Of a stretch of DNA of 64,000 nucleotides, positions 44,838 through 53,587 are shown piece by piece. Each line of letters begins with the position of its first letter. The stretch's first letter is position 1. The stretch lies in NCBI GenBank assembly GCA_947166345.1, contig CAMVDU010000002.1, forward strand, positions 1 through 64,000, read 5' to 3'. Under the pieces are notes generated by a model. That model searched no databases and was not told the origin of the DNA. It worked only from the letters and a program-made list of their open reading frames with translations. The position numbers were made by a program, and so were the translations under genes. The DNA comes from an uncultured Prevotellaceae bacterium (lineage in GTDB: Bacteria > Bacteroidota > Bacteroidia > Bacteroidales > Bacteroidaceae).

Positions 44838-46229
44838 ATGGAAACAAAAGATATACGTGCAGTCTATTTTATTGGTGTTGGCGGTATTGGTATGAGTGCC
44901 ATTGCCCGCTATTTCCTTCGTCGTGGTTTGGTGGTAGCCGGTTACGATAAGACCCCTTCCGACCTTACGCGTAGGTTAGAGAAAGAAGGCGTCTTAGTGC
45001 ACTATGATGAGAATATTGACGAGATACCCCATCTCTGTAAGCGGCCAGAGTCGTGCCTGGTAGTCTATACACCCGCCATTCCTGCCGCCCATAAAGAACT
45101 GGTGTTCTTCCAGGAGAATGGCTTCCAGGTTATGAAGCGTGCCCAGGTGTTGGGAATCTTGACCCGTCAGATGCATGGTCTTTGTGTAGCAGGCACGCAT
45201 GGAAAGACCACTACCAGCAGTATGTGTGCACATATCATGCATGAAAGTCATCTTGACTGCAATGCTTTCTTGGGCGGTATTACCAAGAACTATGGTACGA
45301 ACTATATCGTTAGTGATTCCGACTATGTTGTCATCGAGGCCGATGAGTTCGACCGCTCATTCCATTGGCTGTCGCCCTGGATGACGGTAATCACTTCTAC
45401 CGACCCCGACCATCTTGATATCTATGGTACCAAAGAAGCTTATCTCGAGAGTTTCCGCCATTATACGGAACTTATCCAGCCCGGTGGTGCCCTTATCATT
45501 CATCGCGGTTTGGAGATGAAGGAGAATCAGCCCGCCAGTGTACGCAAATACGACTATAGCCTGGATGAGGGTGATTTCCATGCTGAGAATATCTGTATTG
45601 AGAATGGTGAGATTACCTTCGACTTTGTGTCACCTATCGAATCGGTGAAAGACATTGTGTTAGGTCATCCTGTGCCCATCAATATTGAGAATAGTATAGC
45701 AGCAATGGCTATGGCGCAGCTGGCTGGCTGTACAGCTGAAGAGCTACGTTATGGCATACGTACCTATTCAGGCGTGGATCGTCGTTTTGATTTCAAAATC
45801 AAGACCGACCAGCTGGTGTTCCTCAGCGACTATGCCCACCATCCTATGGAAATCTATCAGAGTGCCCGCAGCATACGCCAGCTCTATAAAGATCGTCATA
45901 TCACGGCCATCTTCCAGCCCCATCTCTATACCCGCACACGCGACTTCTACAAGGAGTTTGCCCAGGCGCTGAGTCAGTTGGACGAGGTCATCCTTACTGA
46001 GATATATCCAGCCCGCGAGGAACCCATAGAGGGCGTCACCTCACAGCTCATCTATGATAACTTGGAGCCTCAGGTACAGAAACAACTAATCAACAAGGAT
46101 GAGGTACTTGACTTGGTGAAACGTCGTTCTTTCGATGTGCTGATTGTATTGGGTGCCGGCGACCTTGATAATATGGTGCCTCGCATGACCAAACTGTTGT
46201 TATCGTCAAAACATCCAAAAACCAAATAA
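44838..46229 (+). CDS. murC: UDP-MurNAc-L-alanine ligase MurC
   Basis: Adds L-alanine to UDP-MurNAc, the first amino acid of the stem. The 463-residue protein shows AVYFIGVGGIGMSAIARYF, the ATP loop VAGTHGKTTTSSM, IEADEFDRSFHWL, and YSGVDRRFDFK, YAHHPMEI. ATG 44838 is preferred; a GTG at 44796, overlapping murG, would add 14 residues. The complete murE, D, C and G set is present here; murF is not in the cluster. Confidence 0.95.
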   Translation: METKDIRAVYFIGVGGIGMSAIARYFLRRGLVVAGYDKTPSDLTRRLEKEGVLVHYDENIDEIPHLCKRPESCLVVYTPAIPAAHKELVFFQENGFQVMKRAQVLGILTRQMHGLCVAGTHGKTTTSSMCAHIMHESHLDCNAFLGGITKNYGTNYIVSDSDYVVIEADEFDRSFHWLSPWMTVITSTDPDHLDIYGTKEAYLESFRHYTELIQPGGALIIHRGLEMKENQPASVRKYDYSLDEGDFHAENICIENGEITFDFVSPIESVKDIVLGHPVPINIENSIAAMAMAQLAGCTAEELRYGIRTYSGVDRRFDFKIKTDQLVFLSDYAHHPMEIYQSARSIRQLYKDRHITAIFQPHLYTRTRDFYKEFAQALSQLDEVILTEIYPAREEPIEGVTSQLIYDNLEPQVQKQLINKDEVLDLVKRRSFDVLIVLGAGDLDNMVPRMTKLLLSSKHPKTK

Positions 46230-46238
46230 CCGTCAATT

Positions 46239-47000
46239 ATGAACAGGCAAAGAGTCGTCATCATCTCACTCTGCATCTTCCTCGGTTTCTACCTGTTGCT
46301 GGCAGCCACCGCGTTCAACCATTCCAAGGATCTGAACGTTCCCTGCAAAGCACTCCATGTAGAGATAGAGAAAGGTGTGATTGAAGGCTATCTTACTCCT
46401 CAGGAGGTGACGAAAATGATTGCTGATGACGGTCTCTATCCTGTAGGAAAAACTGTTGACCAGATCAATATCCGTGCCATAGAAGACAGCCTGCGTGCCA
46501 AGGAGCTCATTGAGACAGCCGAGTGTTACAAAGCAAATAATGGCAATGTGTGCGTGCGTGTTAAGGAACGTATCCCAGTGGTTCGTGTCATGTCCGATAA
46601 TGGTGAAGACTATTATGTCGATAATACCGGTAACCAGATGAACAAATCTGACTACGTCTGTAATCTGATAGTGGCTACAGGCCATATTGATCGTAACTAT
46701 GCCAGACGCGTATTGGCTCCTATTGGCAACATAGTGATGGCCAGTCCTTTGTGGCGTAATCAGATAGAACAGATCAACGTGTTGGCTGACAGTACCGTCG
46801 AGCTGGTGCCTCGTGTTGGTAACCATATACTCTACCTAGGCAAACCTGTGGGGGTCACCCGAAAACTGGAACGCCTGCGAAAGTTCTACCAGTATGGCCT
46901 TTCTAAGGCTGGATGGGATCAGTATTCTCGCATCAGCGTTGAGCTAGACAACCAGATTATTTGTAAGAAGAGAGACACCCAGACGAAGAAAACACATTAA
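46239..47000 (+). CDS. ftsQ: Cell division protein FtsQ
   Basis: A bitopic divisome protein of 253 residues between murC and ftsA. One N-terminal membrane helix (about 6-25; VVIISLCIFLGFYLLLAATAF) is followed by a periplasmic region with a POTRA/FtsQ-type fold (VRVKERIPVVRVMSDNGEDYYVDNTGNQM). Sequence is divergent, as is usual, but position and the 'DxxGxxM' segment fit FtsQ. It links FtsL-like proteins to the septal synthase. Confidence 0.88.
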   Translation: MNRQRVVIISLCIFLGFYLLLAATAFNHSKDLNVPCKALHVEIEKGVIEGYLTPQEVTKMIADDGLYPVGKTVDQINIRAIEDSLRAKELIETAECYKANNGNVCVRVKERIPVVRVMSDNGEDYYVDNTGNQMNKSDYVCNLIVATGHIDRNYARRVLAPIGNIVMASPLWRNQIEQINVLADSTVELVPRVGNHILYLGKPVGVTRKLERLRKFYQYGLSKAGWDQYSRISVELDNQIICKKRDTQTKKTH

Positions 47001-47038
47001 CCTTTTTCGAATCAATAACAATAAAAACAAGATATATA

Positions 47039-48499
47039 ATGACAGACAAGAAATTTATCGTTGCAATCGAACTTGGTTCATCCAAGGTGACGGGTATCGC
47101 AGGACAGAAGAATCCTGACGGTAGTATCAGCGTGTTGGCGCTGGTCAAGGAAGATGCCTCTTCCTTCATCCGGAAAGGCGTGGTATATAACATCGACAAA
47201 ACGGCCCAGTGTCTTCAGAATATTGTTCAGAAGCTGGAGTCGCAGCTGAAGGCTCACATTGCGCAGGTCTTTGTGGGCGTGGGCGGACAATCCATCCGAA
47301 GTGTCCGCAATTCTATTGTTAAGGAACTTCCTGAAGATACCATCATCACCCAGCAGATGGTGGCAGAACTCATGGATGCCAACTGGGCACTTGACTATCC
47401 TGATCAGAAGATCCTCGATGTGGCAGAGCAGGAGTATCGCGTAGACTCCCAGTTGCAGATGGACCCTGTGGGCATTCGCGCCAATCGTCTGGAGGGCAAC
47501 TTTCTCAATATCCTCGAGCGCAAGTCGTTCTTCCTCAATATCAACAAGTGTTTCGAAGTTGCAGGAATCAATGTGGCCGATATGTATCTGGCACCGTTGG
47601 CCCTTGCCAACAGCGTGCTGACTGAGGCTGAGAAGCGTTCTGGTTGCGCTTTGGTTGATATTGGTGCCGATACCACTACCGTTACCGTCTTCTCGAAGAA
47701 TGTGTTGCGTCATCTGGCTGTCATTCCGTTGGGTTCCAACAATGTGACCAAGGATATTGCTACCCTGCAGATGGAAGAGAGCGATGCTGAGAAGATGAAA
47801 CTGAAGTATGCCTCGGCCTTCACTGAGTCAAGCGACATCGATACTACTCTGAACTATTCTATCGATGCTGATCGTCAGATTGAGAGTCAGAAGTTCATTG
47901 AGATCGTTGAGGGCCGCATGACCGAGATTATTGAGAACGTACGTTATCAGATACCATCAGAATACAATGACAAGCTCCTTGGTGGTATCATCCTGACGGG
48001 TGGTGGCTCAAATATGAAGAATATTGAGAAGGCTTTCAAGGTGATGATGGGTATCGAGAAGGTGCGTACGGCTAAGTTCGTTACGATGAGCATCAATTCG
48101 AGTAACGACTTCATTACCTCTCATAATGGCATGATGAATACCGTGCTGGGTCTGCTGGCTAAGGGCGACATCAACTGCGCCGGACGCGCACTCAACCAGG
48201 GAGGCAGCGATCTCTTTGCCAATGAAGAGGAAGTGGTCTTGGGCCGCGGTCCGCGTCAGTTACATGAGAAGGCTTCGGGTGCCATCCGTACCATCCAGGA
48301 GGAAGAGCAGGCCGCTGAGGAGGCTCGTCGTCAGAAGGAAGAAGAAGAGCGCCTGGCTCGTCAGAAAATTGAGGAAGAACAGGAGCGTGAACGCCAGGCA
48401 CGAGAAGAAGAACGTCGTCGCCGTAAGGAGAATAGCTTCTGGAGCAAGTTCAAGAAGCGCCTGAATGATTTCGGTAACGATTTGGCCAGCGATGAATAA
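47039..48499 (+). CDS. ftsA: Cell division protein FtsA
   Basis: An actin-like protein that anchors FtsZ to the membrane. The 486-residue product has the ATPase phosphate loop IVAIELGSSKVTGIAGQKN, ALVDIGADTTTVTVF, and GGIILTGGGSNMKNIEKAF. From about residue 405 a long E/R-rich, coiled-coil-like stretch leads to a C-terminal amphipathic helix (FWSKFKKRLNDFGNDLA) that probably provides membrane contact. The extension makes it longer than E. coli FtsA. Confidence 0.95.
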   Translation: MTDKKFIVAIELGSSKVTGIAGQKNPDGSISVLALVKEDASSFIRKGVVYNIDKTAQCLQNIVQKLESQLKAHIAQVFVGVGGQSIRSVRNSIVKELPEDTIITQQMVAELMDANWALDYPDQKILDVAEQEYRVDSQLQMDPVGIRANRLEGNFLNILERKSFFLNINKCFEVAGINVADMYLAPLALANSVLTEAEKRSGCALVDIGADTTTVTVFSKNVLRHLAVIPLGSNNVTKDIATLQMEESDAEKMKLKYASAFTESSDIDTTLNYSIDADRQIESQKFIEIVEGRMTEIIENVRYQIPSEYNDKLLGGIILTGGGSNMKNIEKAFKVMMGIEKVRTAKFVTMSINSSNDFITSHNGMMNTVLGLLAKGDINCAGRALNQGGSDLFANEEEVVLGRGPRQLHEKASGAIRTIQEEEQAAEEARRQKEEEERLARQKIEEEQERERQAREEERRRRKENSFWSKFKKRLNDFGNDLASDE

Positions 48500-48502
48500 C
48501 TC

Positions 48503-48574
48503 ATAGGCCTCATGAGTCCTATAGGCCCTATAAGTCCCATTGGTTCCATTAGACCCATAAGCCCCATTAATAAA
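48503..48574. repeat. Degenerate nonamer array in the ftsA-ftsZ gap
   Basis: Eight abutting 9-mers, ATAGGCCTC, ATGAGTCCT, ATAGGCCCT, ATAAGTCCC, ATTGGTTCC, ATTAGACCC, ATAAGCCCC, ATTAATAAA. Every unit begins AT. The array starts 4 bp after the ftsA stop and leaves 25 bp before the ftsZ ATG. Confidence 0.88.
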
Positions 48575-48599
48575 CCCCAATAAAATAGAAACAACAACT

Positions 48600-49925
48600 A
48601 TGGTAGAATTCACTCCCAACAACGATATACTCGACTTCGGCATGCCCGAAGAGCGTCATAGTATCATCAAGGTCATCGGCGTAGGCGGCGGTGGCGGCAA
48701 CGCTGTGAACCACATGTACAAGGAAGGCATCCACGATGTGACGTTCGTAGTGTGTAACACAGATAATCAGGCACTCAACGACTCGCCTGTGCCCATGAAA
48801 CTCCAGCTGGGCAGCGAGGGCCTTGGCGCTGGCAATCGTCCTGAAAAGGCTCGTGCCGCTGCCGAAGAGAGCATCGACGCCATCCACTCGATGCTTGACG
48901 ATGGCACTCGCATGACTTTCATTACCGCTGGTATGGGCGGTGGCACCGGTACTGGTGCTGCTCCCGTCATTGCCCGTGTGTCGAAAGAGATGGGCATCCT
49001 TACTGTCGGTATTGTCACCATCCCCTTCCGTTTTGAGGGCAACAAGAAAATTGATCAGGCTCTCGATGGCGTAGAGGAGATGCAGAAGCATGTAGATGCT
49101 CTTTTGGTTATTAACAACGAACGTCTGCGCGAGATTTATCCAGATCTCTCTTTCCTCGATGCTTTTGGCAAGGCCGATGATACTTTGTCTGTTGCAGCCA
49201 AGTCAATTGCTGAGATCATTACCTTGCATGGTACGATGAACCTCGACTTCAATGATGTGAAGACCGTACTTCAGGATGGTGGTGTTGCTATCATGTCAAC
49301 TGGTTATGGCGAAGGTGAGGATCGTGTGAAGAAGGCTATCGACGATGCCCTCAACTCACCGCTGCTCAACGACAACGATATCTTCAACTCTAAGAAGATC
49401 CTGCTCAACATCTCGTTCTCACACCAGAAGGATTCGAAGGACAACTTCATGATGGAAGAGATGAACTACGTCCACGAGTTTATGGACAAGTTCGGTGATT
49501 TCGAAATCAAGTGGGGTGTAGCTATCGATCCCGATCTGGGCAAGAAGGTCAAGGTTACTATCCTTGCTACTGGCTTCGGCATCCAGGACGTCGATGGTAT
49601 GGAGGAACGTATGATGAAACTGCAGTCACGCGAAGATGCTAACCGTTTGGCTGAGGAGGCCGAGCGTGCTGCCAAGCGTGATGAGCGTCGTGTGCACTAC
49701 TACAGCGAGAGCGACTCTAAGAAACTCTACAAGCGTCGTCCCAATATCTATATCTTTGGTCCTGAGGACCTCGATAACGATGATATCATCTCGGCTGTTG
49801 AACAGACGCCTACCTACAAGCGTACACGTGAGATACTGAAGAGCATCGGCAATCAGCATCCTGAGGAACCCACACCTGCAGCTCCAGCCGACGATCCCGT
49901 TCAGGGTGTCATCAGCTTTGCGTAG
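48600..49925 (+). CDS. ftsZ: Cell division protein FtsZ
   Basis: Tubulin-like GTPase that forms the division ring. The 441-residue protein has IKVIGVGGGGGNAVNHM, NTDNQAL, the GTP signature GMGGGTGTGAAPVIA, and VGIVTIPFRFEG, then NDVKTVL and the H7-to-T7 region with DDALNSPLL. The C-terminal tail (about 325-441) is charged and probably flexible. It closes the dcw cluster: a long hairpin follows it at 49943-49968. Confidence 0.97.
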   Translation: MVEFTPNNDILDFGMPEERHSIIKVIGVGGGGGNAVNHMYKEGIHDVTFVVCNTDNQALNDSPVPMKLQLGSEGLGAGNRPEKARAAAEESIDAIHSMLDDGTRMTFITAGMGGGTGTGAAPVIARVSKEMGILTVGIVTIPFRFEGNKKIDQALDGVEEMQKHVDALLVINNERLREIYPDLSFLDAFGKADDTLSVAAKSIAEIITLHGTMNLDFNDVKTVLQDGGVAIMSTGYGEGEDRVKKAIDDALNSPLLNDNDIFNSKKILLNISFSHQKDSKDNFMMEEMNYVHEFMDKFGDFEIKWGVAIDPDLGKKVKVTILATGFGIQDVDGMEERMMKLQSREDANRLAEEAERAAKRDERRVHYYSESDSKKLYKRRPNIYIFGPEDLDNDDIISAVEQTPTYKRTREILKSIGNQHPEEPTPAAPADDPVQGVISFA

Positions 49926-49942
49926 TCAAAGATATCATTCTG

Positions 49943-49968
49943 AAGGAGTTAGAGAGCTCTAACTCCTT
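49943..49968 (+). terminator. Terminator hairpin of the dcw cluster
   Basis: AAGGAGTTAGAG (49943-49954) and CTCTAACTCCTT (49957-49968) form a 12-bp stem, 17 bp past the ftsZ stop. The 3' arm also begins the AACTTC repeat run, so arm and repeat share sequence. Confidence 0.7.
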
Positions 49969-49995
49969 CTAACTTCTCTAACTTCTTCTAACTTC
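49961..49995. repeat. AACTTC-type repeat run after ftsZ
   Basis: AACTCCTTCT, AACTTCTCT, AACTTCTTCT and AACTTC abut, ending in an A-run before the next gene. It is the same unit family as 2787-2894, but here lies on the coding strand of the flanking genes rather than opposite to it. Confidence 0.85.
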
Positions 49996-50002
49996 AAAAA
50001 AA

Positions 50003-50440
50003 ATGTTGAATCGTAGTTTTATCATGTCTATCCTGGGGCTGTTGTTCTGTGTGAGCCTTCATGCAGAAAGCAAGCAGCAGCTCACTATCAACGGCGAGAC
50101 TGTATCGAAAGAGGTTGCCAAGATGACCTTCGACGGCAATCAGGTGGTGCTCCACTTTGCCGACCAATCTTCTCAGACCACCGCTATGAGTACTGTGGTG
50201 CTCAGTTTCGAGTGGGACACAGATACTGGTGTCTATACCCTGAAGCATGATGCAGGCGAGGTGCTGAACATCGAAGGTCTGGCTCCTGGCACCGTTATCA
50301 CACTTCATAATGCAGCAGGTCACCAGGTGCTATCTGCGACGGCTGCCGAGGCATCAACCGTCCTCTCTACGCAGGCGCTACGCAGTGGTGTCTATCTGCT
50401 CAAGGCTGATAAGCAAGTAGTGAAATTCATAAAAAAGTAA
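50003..50440 (+). CDS. Small secreted protein, possible T9SS-type C-terminus
   Basis: A 145-residue exported protein of unrecognised family. A signal peptide ends near VSLHAES (about residue 22). The rest is predicted beta-rich, and the C-terminal QALRSGVYLLKADKQVVKFIKK resembles a type A sorting domain (G-x-Y-x-L-K then basic end) of the type IX secretion system. It lies 4 bp upstream of the pectate lyase gene and is probably cotranscribed with it. Confidence 0.6.
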   Translation: MLNRSFIMSILGLLFCVSLHAESKQQLTINGETVSKEVAKMTFDGNQVVLHFADQSSQTTAMSTVVLSFEWDTDTGVYTLKHDAGEVLNIEGLAPGTVITLHNAAGHQVLSATAAEASTVLSTQALRSGVYLLKADKQVVKFIKK

Positions 50441-50444
50441 AGGT

Positions 50445-52691
50445 ATGCTGAAAAGACTGTTCTTTAGTGTGGTATGTCTGTTGGGCATCACCGCTGTTAA
50501 TGCTCAGGTCAATCAGGCTAAGCTGACGATGACCACGGGCGATACCAAGTATTTTACCACTGCCGACCTCAATAGCATTGACATCAATCAGGAGGCTGGC
50601 ACCGTGACGGTGAACCCCAAGACGGGCGAGGCCCAGGTGTTTACAAAGAGTGTTCGCAGTGTTGCCTTTGCCCAGCAGGGACAGGTGCAGATTACCCGTG
50701 CGCAGGGTTGGCAGGAGTCGGCCTATGCTGAGTGGGACCTGCTGGAGGGGGCAGAGTCGTATGCCGTCTATGTTAAAGGCGGACAATATGCTGACTATAC
50801 CAAGATTGACCAACAGCTGGTACGCCGCTATCCTACCAACGGTCGTGCTGATGCTATGGGGCTTACCGCTGGCGAATACAGTATGAAGGTTGTGCCGGTG
50901 GTCAATGGCGTGGAAGTGGTGGCTAATGCTGCTGAGGTGACGGGCCTGCAGGTCAGGAACTATCGTCGCGATGGCTATGCCCACTATAATGCTACCGCAG
51001 GCGTTGGCGCTTACAACAACGATGGAACGTTGAAAGATGGTGCACGTGTTGTTTATGTGACCCAAGCCAATGCCAAGACCGTCACGCTGGAGATGCAGGT
51101 TGACAATAAGGGCAAGATGGAGACACGTACAGGTATCCAGAATATCATCCAGGCTTATGAGAAGGGCGTTGAGACGCGCCCCTTGGCCGTACGTGTCATC
51201 GGCTTGCTGAAGAAGGATGATATGCCGGAACTCGGCAGTAGTGCTATCGGCTTGCAGGTGAAGGGCAAGGGACAGAACATGAACCTGACAATTGAAGGCG
51301 TCGGCAACGATGCTGTCTTTCATGGTTTCGGCGTCTTGGTTCGTGCCTGCAAGTATATCGAACTGCGCAACTTTGCCGTGATGTGGCATCCCGAAGACGG
51401 CATTAGCTTTGATACCGACAACGAGCATGTATGGGGACATAACCTCGATATCTTCTATGGTCAGAACAAAGGCGGTGACAAGGAAAAGGGCGATGGCTCG
51501 TTCGATGTGAAGGGCACCCTCTATTGTACTGTCAGCGACAACCATTTCTGGGATAGCGGCAAGTGCAATCTCAACTCCAACGGCGATGAGGTTGACTATG
51601 TGACCTATCACCACAACTGGTACGACCACAGTGACTCTCGTCATCCTCGTGTGCGCCTTTCCAAGCATCTGCACGTTTTCAACAACTACTACGACGGCAA
51701 CGCAAAGTACGGCGTTGGCGCCACGACGGGATCGTGCATTTTTGTCGAGAAAAACTACTTCCGTAACTGTAAGTATCCTATGCTTATCTCCAAGCAGGGT
51801 TCTGACATCCATAACGGTGTAGGGTCCAGTAGCGACACCAAGGGTACGTTCTCCAGTGAGGACGGTGGTATCATCAAGGCCTTTGATAACTACATGACGG
51901 GGCAGAAGAGCTTTGAGCCGTATGTGGCGGGTGATGCTACCTATAGCAAGCATTTCGATGCCTATGTTGTTCAGAATCGTACCGACCAGGTGCCTGCTGA
52001 GGTGGTAACGCTGCAAGGAGGTACTGGCTATAATAATTTCGATACCGATGCCGACTTCTACACCTATACGCCCGATGCCACAGCCGATGTGCCTACAGTG
52101 GTCTCAGGTCAGTATGGTGCAGGTCGTTGCGAACATGGAGACTTCCAATATACGTTCAACAATACAACAGAAGACGCTAATTACGACGTGATAGCCGACT
52201 TGTCCAATAAACTGCGCGACTATAAGACAACACTCGTCTGCATCTTCGGTGAGGAGCCTTCTCAGGAAATACCGGACGATCCGATTATTCCTGATACGCT
52301 GGTAACACCAAGTGACACGATTTTCTGTTCGTTCGATGGCACTCCTTCCAACAGCATGTTTGCTGTGGGTAGTGATAGCTCCTATGGCGATGGTAAAATT
52401 ACCTACGCTGGTGTTTATTACAAGAAGGGTGTCAAGTTTGACAGTAAGGGTTCTATCGTCTTCACACCTCAGAAAGACTATCAGATGACCATTGTCATGG
52501 GTACTGCCAAGAATGGTCGTGATGTAAGGCTCAATGGCACCGTGACCACCGTTAGCGGTACTGAGAATACTGACGGTAAGTACTACGAACTTGAACCCAT
52601 ACTGGTGACTGCTGGCACGGAATATAAACTCACCAAAGGCTCTGCTGAGGGCCTTGTGATGCTTATTAAACTGGTGTCTGTGGGTGAGTAG
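50445..52691 (+). CDS. Secreted pectate lyase (polysaccharide lyase family 1)
   Basis: Cleaves de-esterified homogalacturonan by beta-elimination. The 748-residue protein has a signal peptide ending near AVNAQVN (about residue 21), an N-terminal beta-rich part with an Fn3-like segment (about 85-175), and the PL1 parallel beta-helix (about 190-560). The PL1 signature is clear: YHHNWYDHSDSRHPRVRLS contains the vWiDH-type segment and the RHPR catalytic arginine region. A C-terminal module (about 620-748) may bind carbohydrate. The long opposite-strand open frame over it is a shadow. Confidence 0.9.
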   Translation: MLKRLFFSVVCLLGITAVNAQVNQAKLTMTTGDTKYFTTADLNSIDINQEAGTVTVNPKTGEAQVFTKSVRSVAFAQQGQVQITRAQGWQESAYAEWDLLEGAESYAVYVKGGQYADYTKIDQQLVRRYPTNGRADAMGLTAGEYSMKVVPVVNGVEVVANAAEVTGLQVRNYRRDGYAHYNATAGVGAYNNDGTLKDGARVVYVTQANAKTVTLEMQVDNKGKMETRTGIQNIIQAYEKGVETRPLAVRVIGLLKKDDMPELGSSAIGLQVKGKGQNMNLTIEGVGNDAVFHGFGVLVRACKYIELRNFAVMWHPEDGISFDTDNEHVWGHNLDIFYGQNKGGDKEKGDGSFDVKGTLYCTVSDNHFWDSGKCNLNSNGDEVDYVTYHHNWYDHSDSRHPRVRLSKHLHVFNNYYDGNAKYGVGATTGSCIFVEKNYFRNCKYPMLISKQGSDIHNGVGSSSDTKGTFSSEDGGIIKAFDNYMTGQKSFEPYVAGDATYSKHFDAYVVQNRTDQVPAEVVTLQGGTGYNNFDTDADFYTYTPDATADVPTVVSGQYGAGRCEHGDFQYTFNNTTEDANYDVIADLSNKLRDYKTTLVCIFGEEPSQEIPDDPIIPDTLVTPSDTIFCSFDGTPSNSMFAVGSDSSYGDGKITYAGVYYKKGVKFDSKGSIVFTPQKDYQMTIVMGTAKNGRDVRLNGTVTTVSGTENTDGKYYELEPILVTAGTEYKLTKGSAEGLVMLIKLVSVGE

Positions 52692-52950
52692 TGTTCAGTC
52701 TTTTACTTTAAAATTCACTTTTCGAGCAAGGAGACGCTCGGCCCGAGCTGTCGCGCGTCAATCAGTGTTGCACCGAGATACTCCTATATAACTATAGTAA
52801 CACATCTTGCGCTGCAAAGTGACGCTCGGCGCGTTGCTCCGTGACGCTCTCAGTAGCCAAAGTGTATTGTGTGTGTTGACACGCTGCTGCAGAAATCTTA
52901 CAAGACAATGTCGAATAGGAGGAAAATGAAAGTTTTCCTCCTACTTGATT
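52692..52950. other. Convergent 259-bp gap
   Basis: No gene. It contains three copies of GACGCTC (52733, 52821, 52843), a GC-rich dyad GCTCGG-C-CCGAGC (52736-52748), and the terminator hairpin at 52916-52943. Confidence 0.6.
52916..52943 (-). terminator. Terminator hairpin between pectate lyase and adk
   Basis: TAGGAGGAAAA (52916-52926) and TTTTCCTCCTA (52933-52943), an 11-bp perfect stem with a 6-nt loop. It lies 7 bp past the adk stop and can work on both strands. Confidence 0.8.
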
Positions 52951-53523
52951 TTAAATATTGTCAATCACCGCACAGATATCTGCGAAGATGCGGTCAAGGC
53001 TGCCCGAGCCGTTGATGTGGTGGTGCAGACCTTCTTGCTTGTACCAGTCGATGAGAGGCTGCGTCTGTGAGTGATAGACCACGAGGCGTTTCTTGATGGT
53101 CTCCTCGTTGTCGTCAGCACGTCCGCTCTGTTGTCCGCGCAACAGCAGTCGTTTCATCAGCTCGTCCTCGGGCACGTCCAGTTCAATCATGGCTGCCACG
53201 CTGTCACCGCGCTCTTTGAGCATCTGCTTCAAAGCCTCTGCCTGTGGGATGGTACGGGGGAAACCGTCGAAGATAACACCCTTGTGCGCCTTCCCGAAAG
53301 CGTCATAGACGCCTGCCAGGATGCTAATCATCAATTCGTCGGGTATCAGCTGTCCCTTGTCAATAAACTGCTGGGCTGTCTTGCCCAGTTCGGTACCATT
53401 CTTAATCTCGGCACGAAGCACGTCGCCCGTGGAGATGTGGTTAAGACCGTACTTCTCAATCATTTTGTCGCTCTGCGTGCCTTTACCACTGCCAGGCGCT
53501 CCGAATATCACAATATTTTTCAT
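52951..53523 (-). CDS. adk: Adenylate kinase
   Basis: Catalyses AMP + ATP to 2 ADP. The 190-residue short form has the P-loop FGAPGSGKGTQSDK, STGDVLRAEI, GVIFDGFPRTIPQAEAL, and the short LID region RGQQSGRADDNEETIKKR without zinc cysteines. It lies downstream of hpt in the same direction. A heptamer array fills the gap up to 1 bp before its ATG. Confidence 0.96.
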   Translation of the reverse strand: MKNIVIFGAPGSGKGTQSDKMIEKYGLNHISTGDVLRAEIKNGTELGKTAQQFIDKGQLIPDELMISILAGVYDAFGKAHKGVIFDGFPRTIPQAEALKQMLKERGDSVAAMIELDVPEDELMKRLLLRGQQSGRADDNEETIKKRLVVYHSQTQPLIDWYKQEGLHHHINGSGSLDRIFADICAVIDNI

Positions 53524-53524
53524 A

Positions 53525-53587
53525 ATTCAACTCTTAACTCTCAGTTCTAAACTCTCAACTCTCAGTTTTCAGTTCTCAGTTCTCAAC
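53525..53587. repeat. Heptamer array, 9 units, hpt end to adk start
   Basis: In the minus-strand sense GTTGAGA, ACTGAGA, ACTGAAA, ACTGAGA, GTTGAGA, GTTTAGA, ACTGAGA, GTTAAGA, GTTGAAT. The first two units encode the last codons and stop of hpt; the last ends 1 bp before the adk ATG. It resembles the TTGAGAG array in glmM. Confidence 0.93.

Noticed and set aside
50427..52016. 529-codon open frame antisense to the pectate lyase
   Set aside because: It is the complement of a well supported PL1 gene with strong codon bias. No own promoter, motif or signal is seen.
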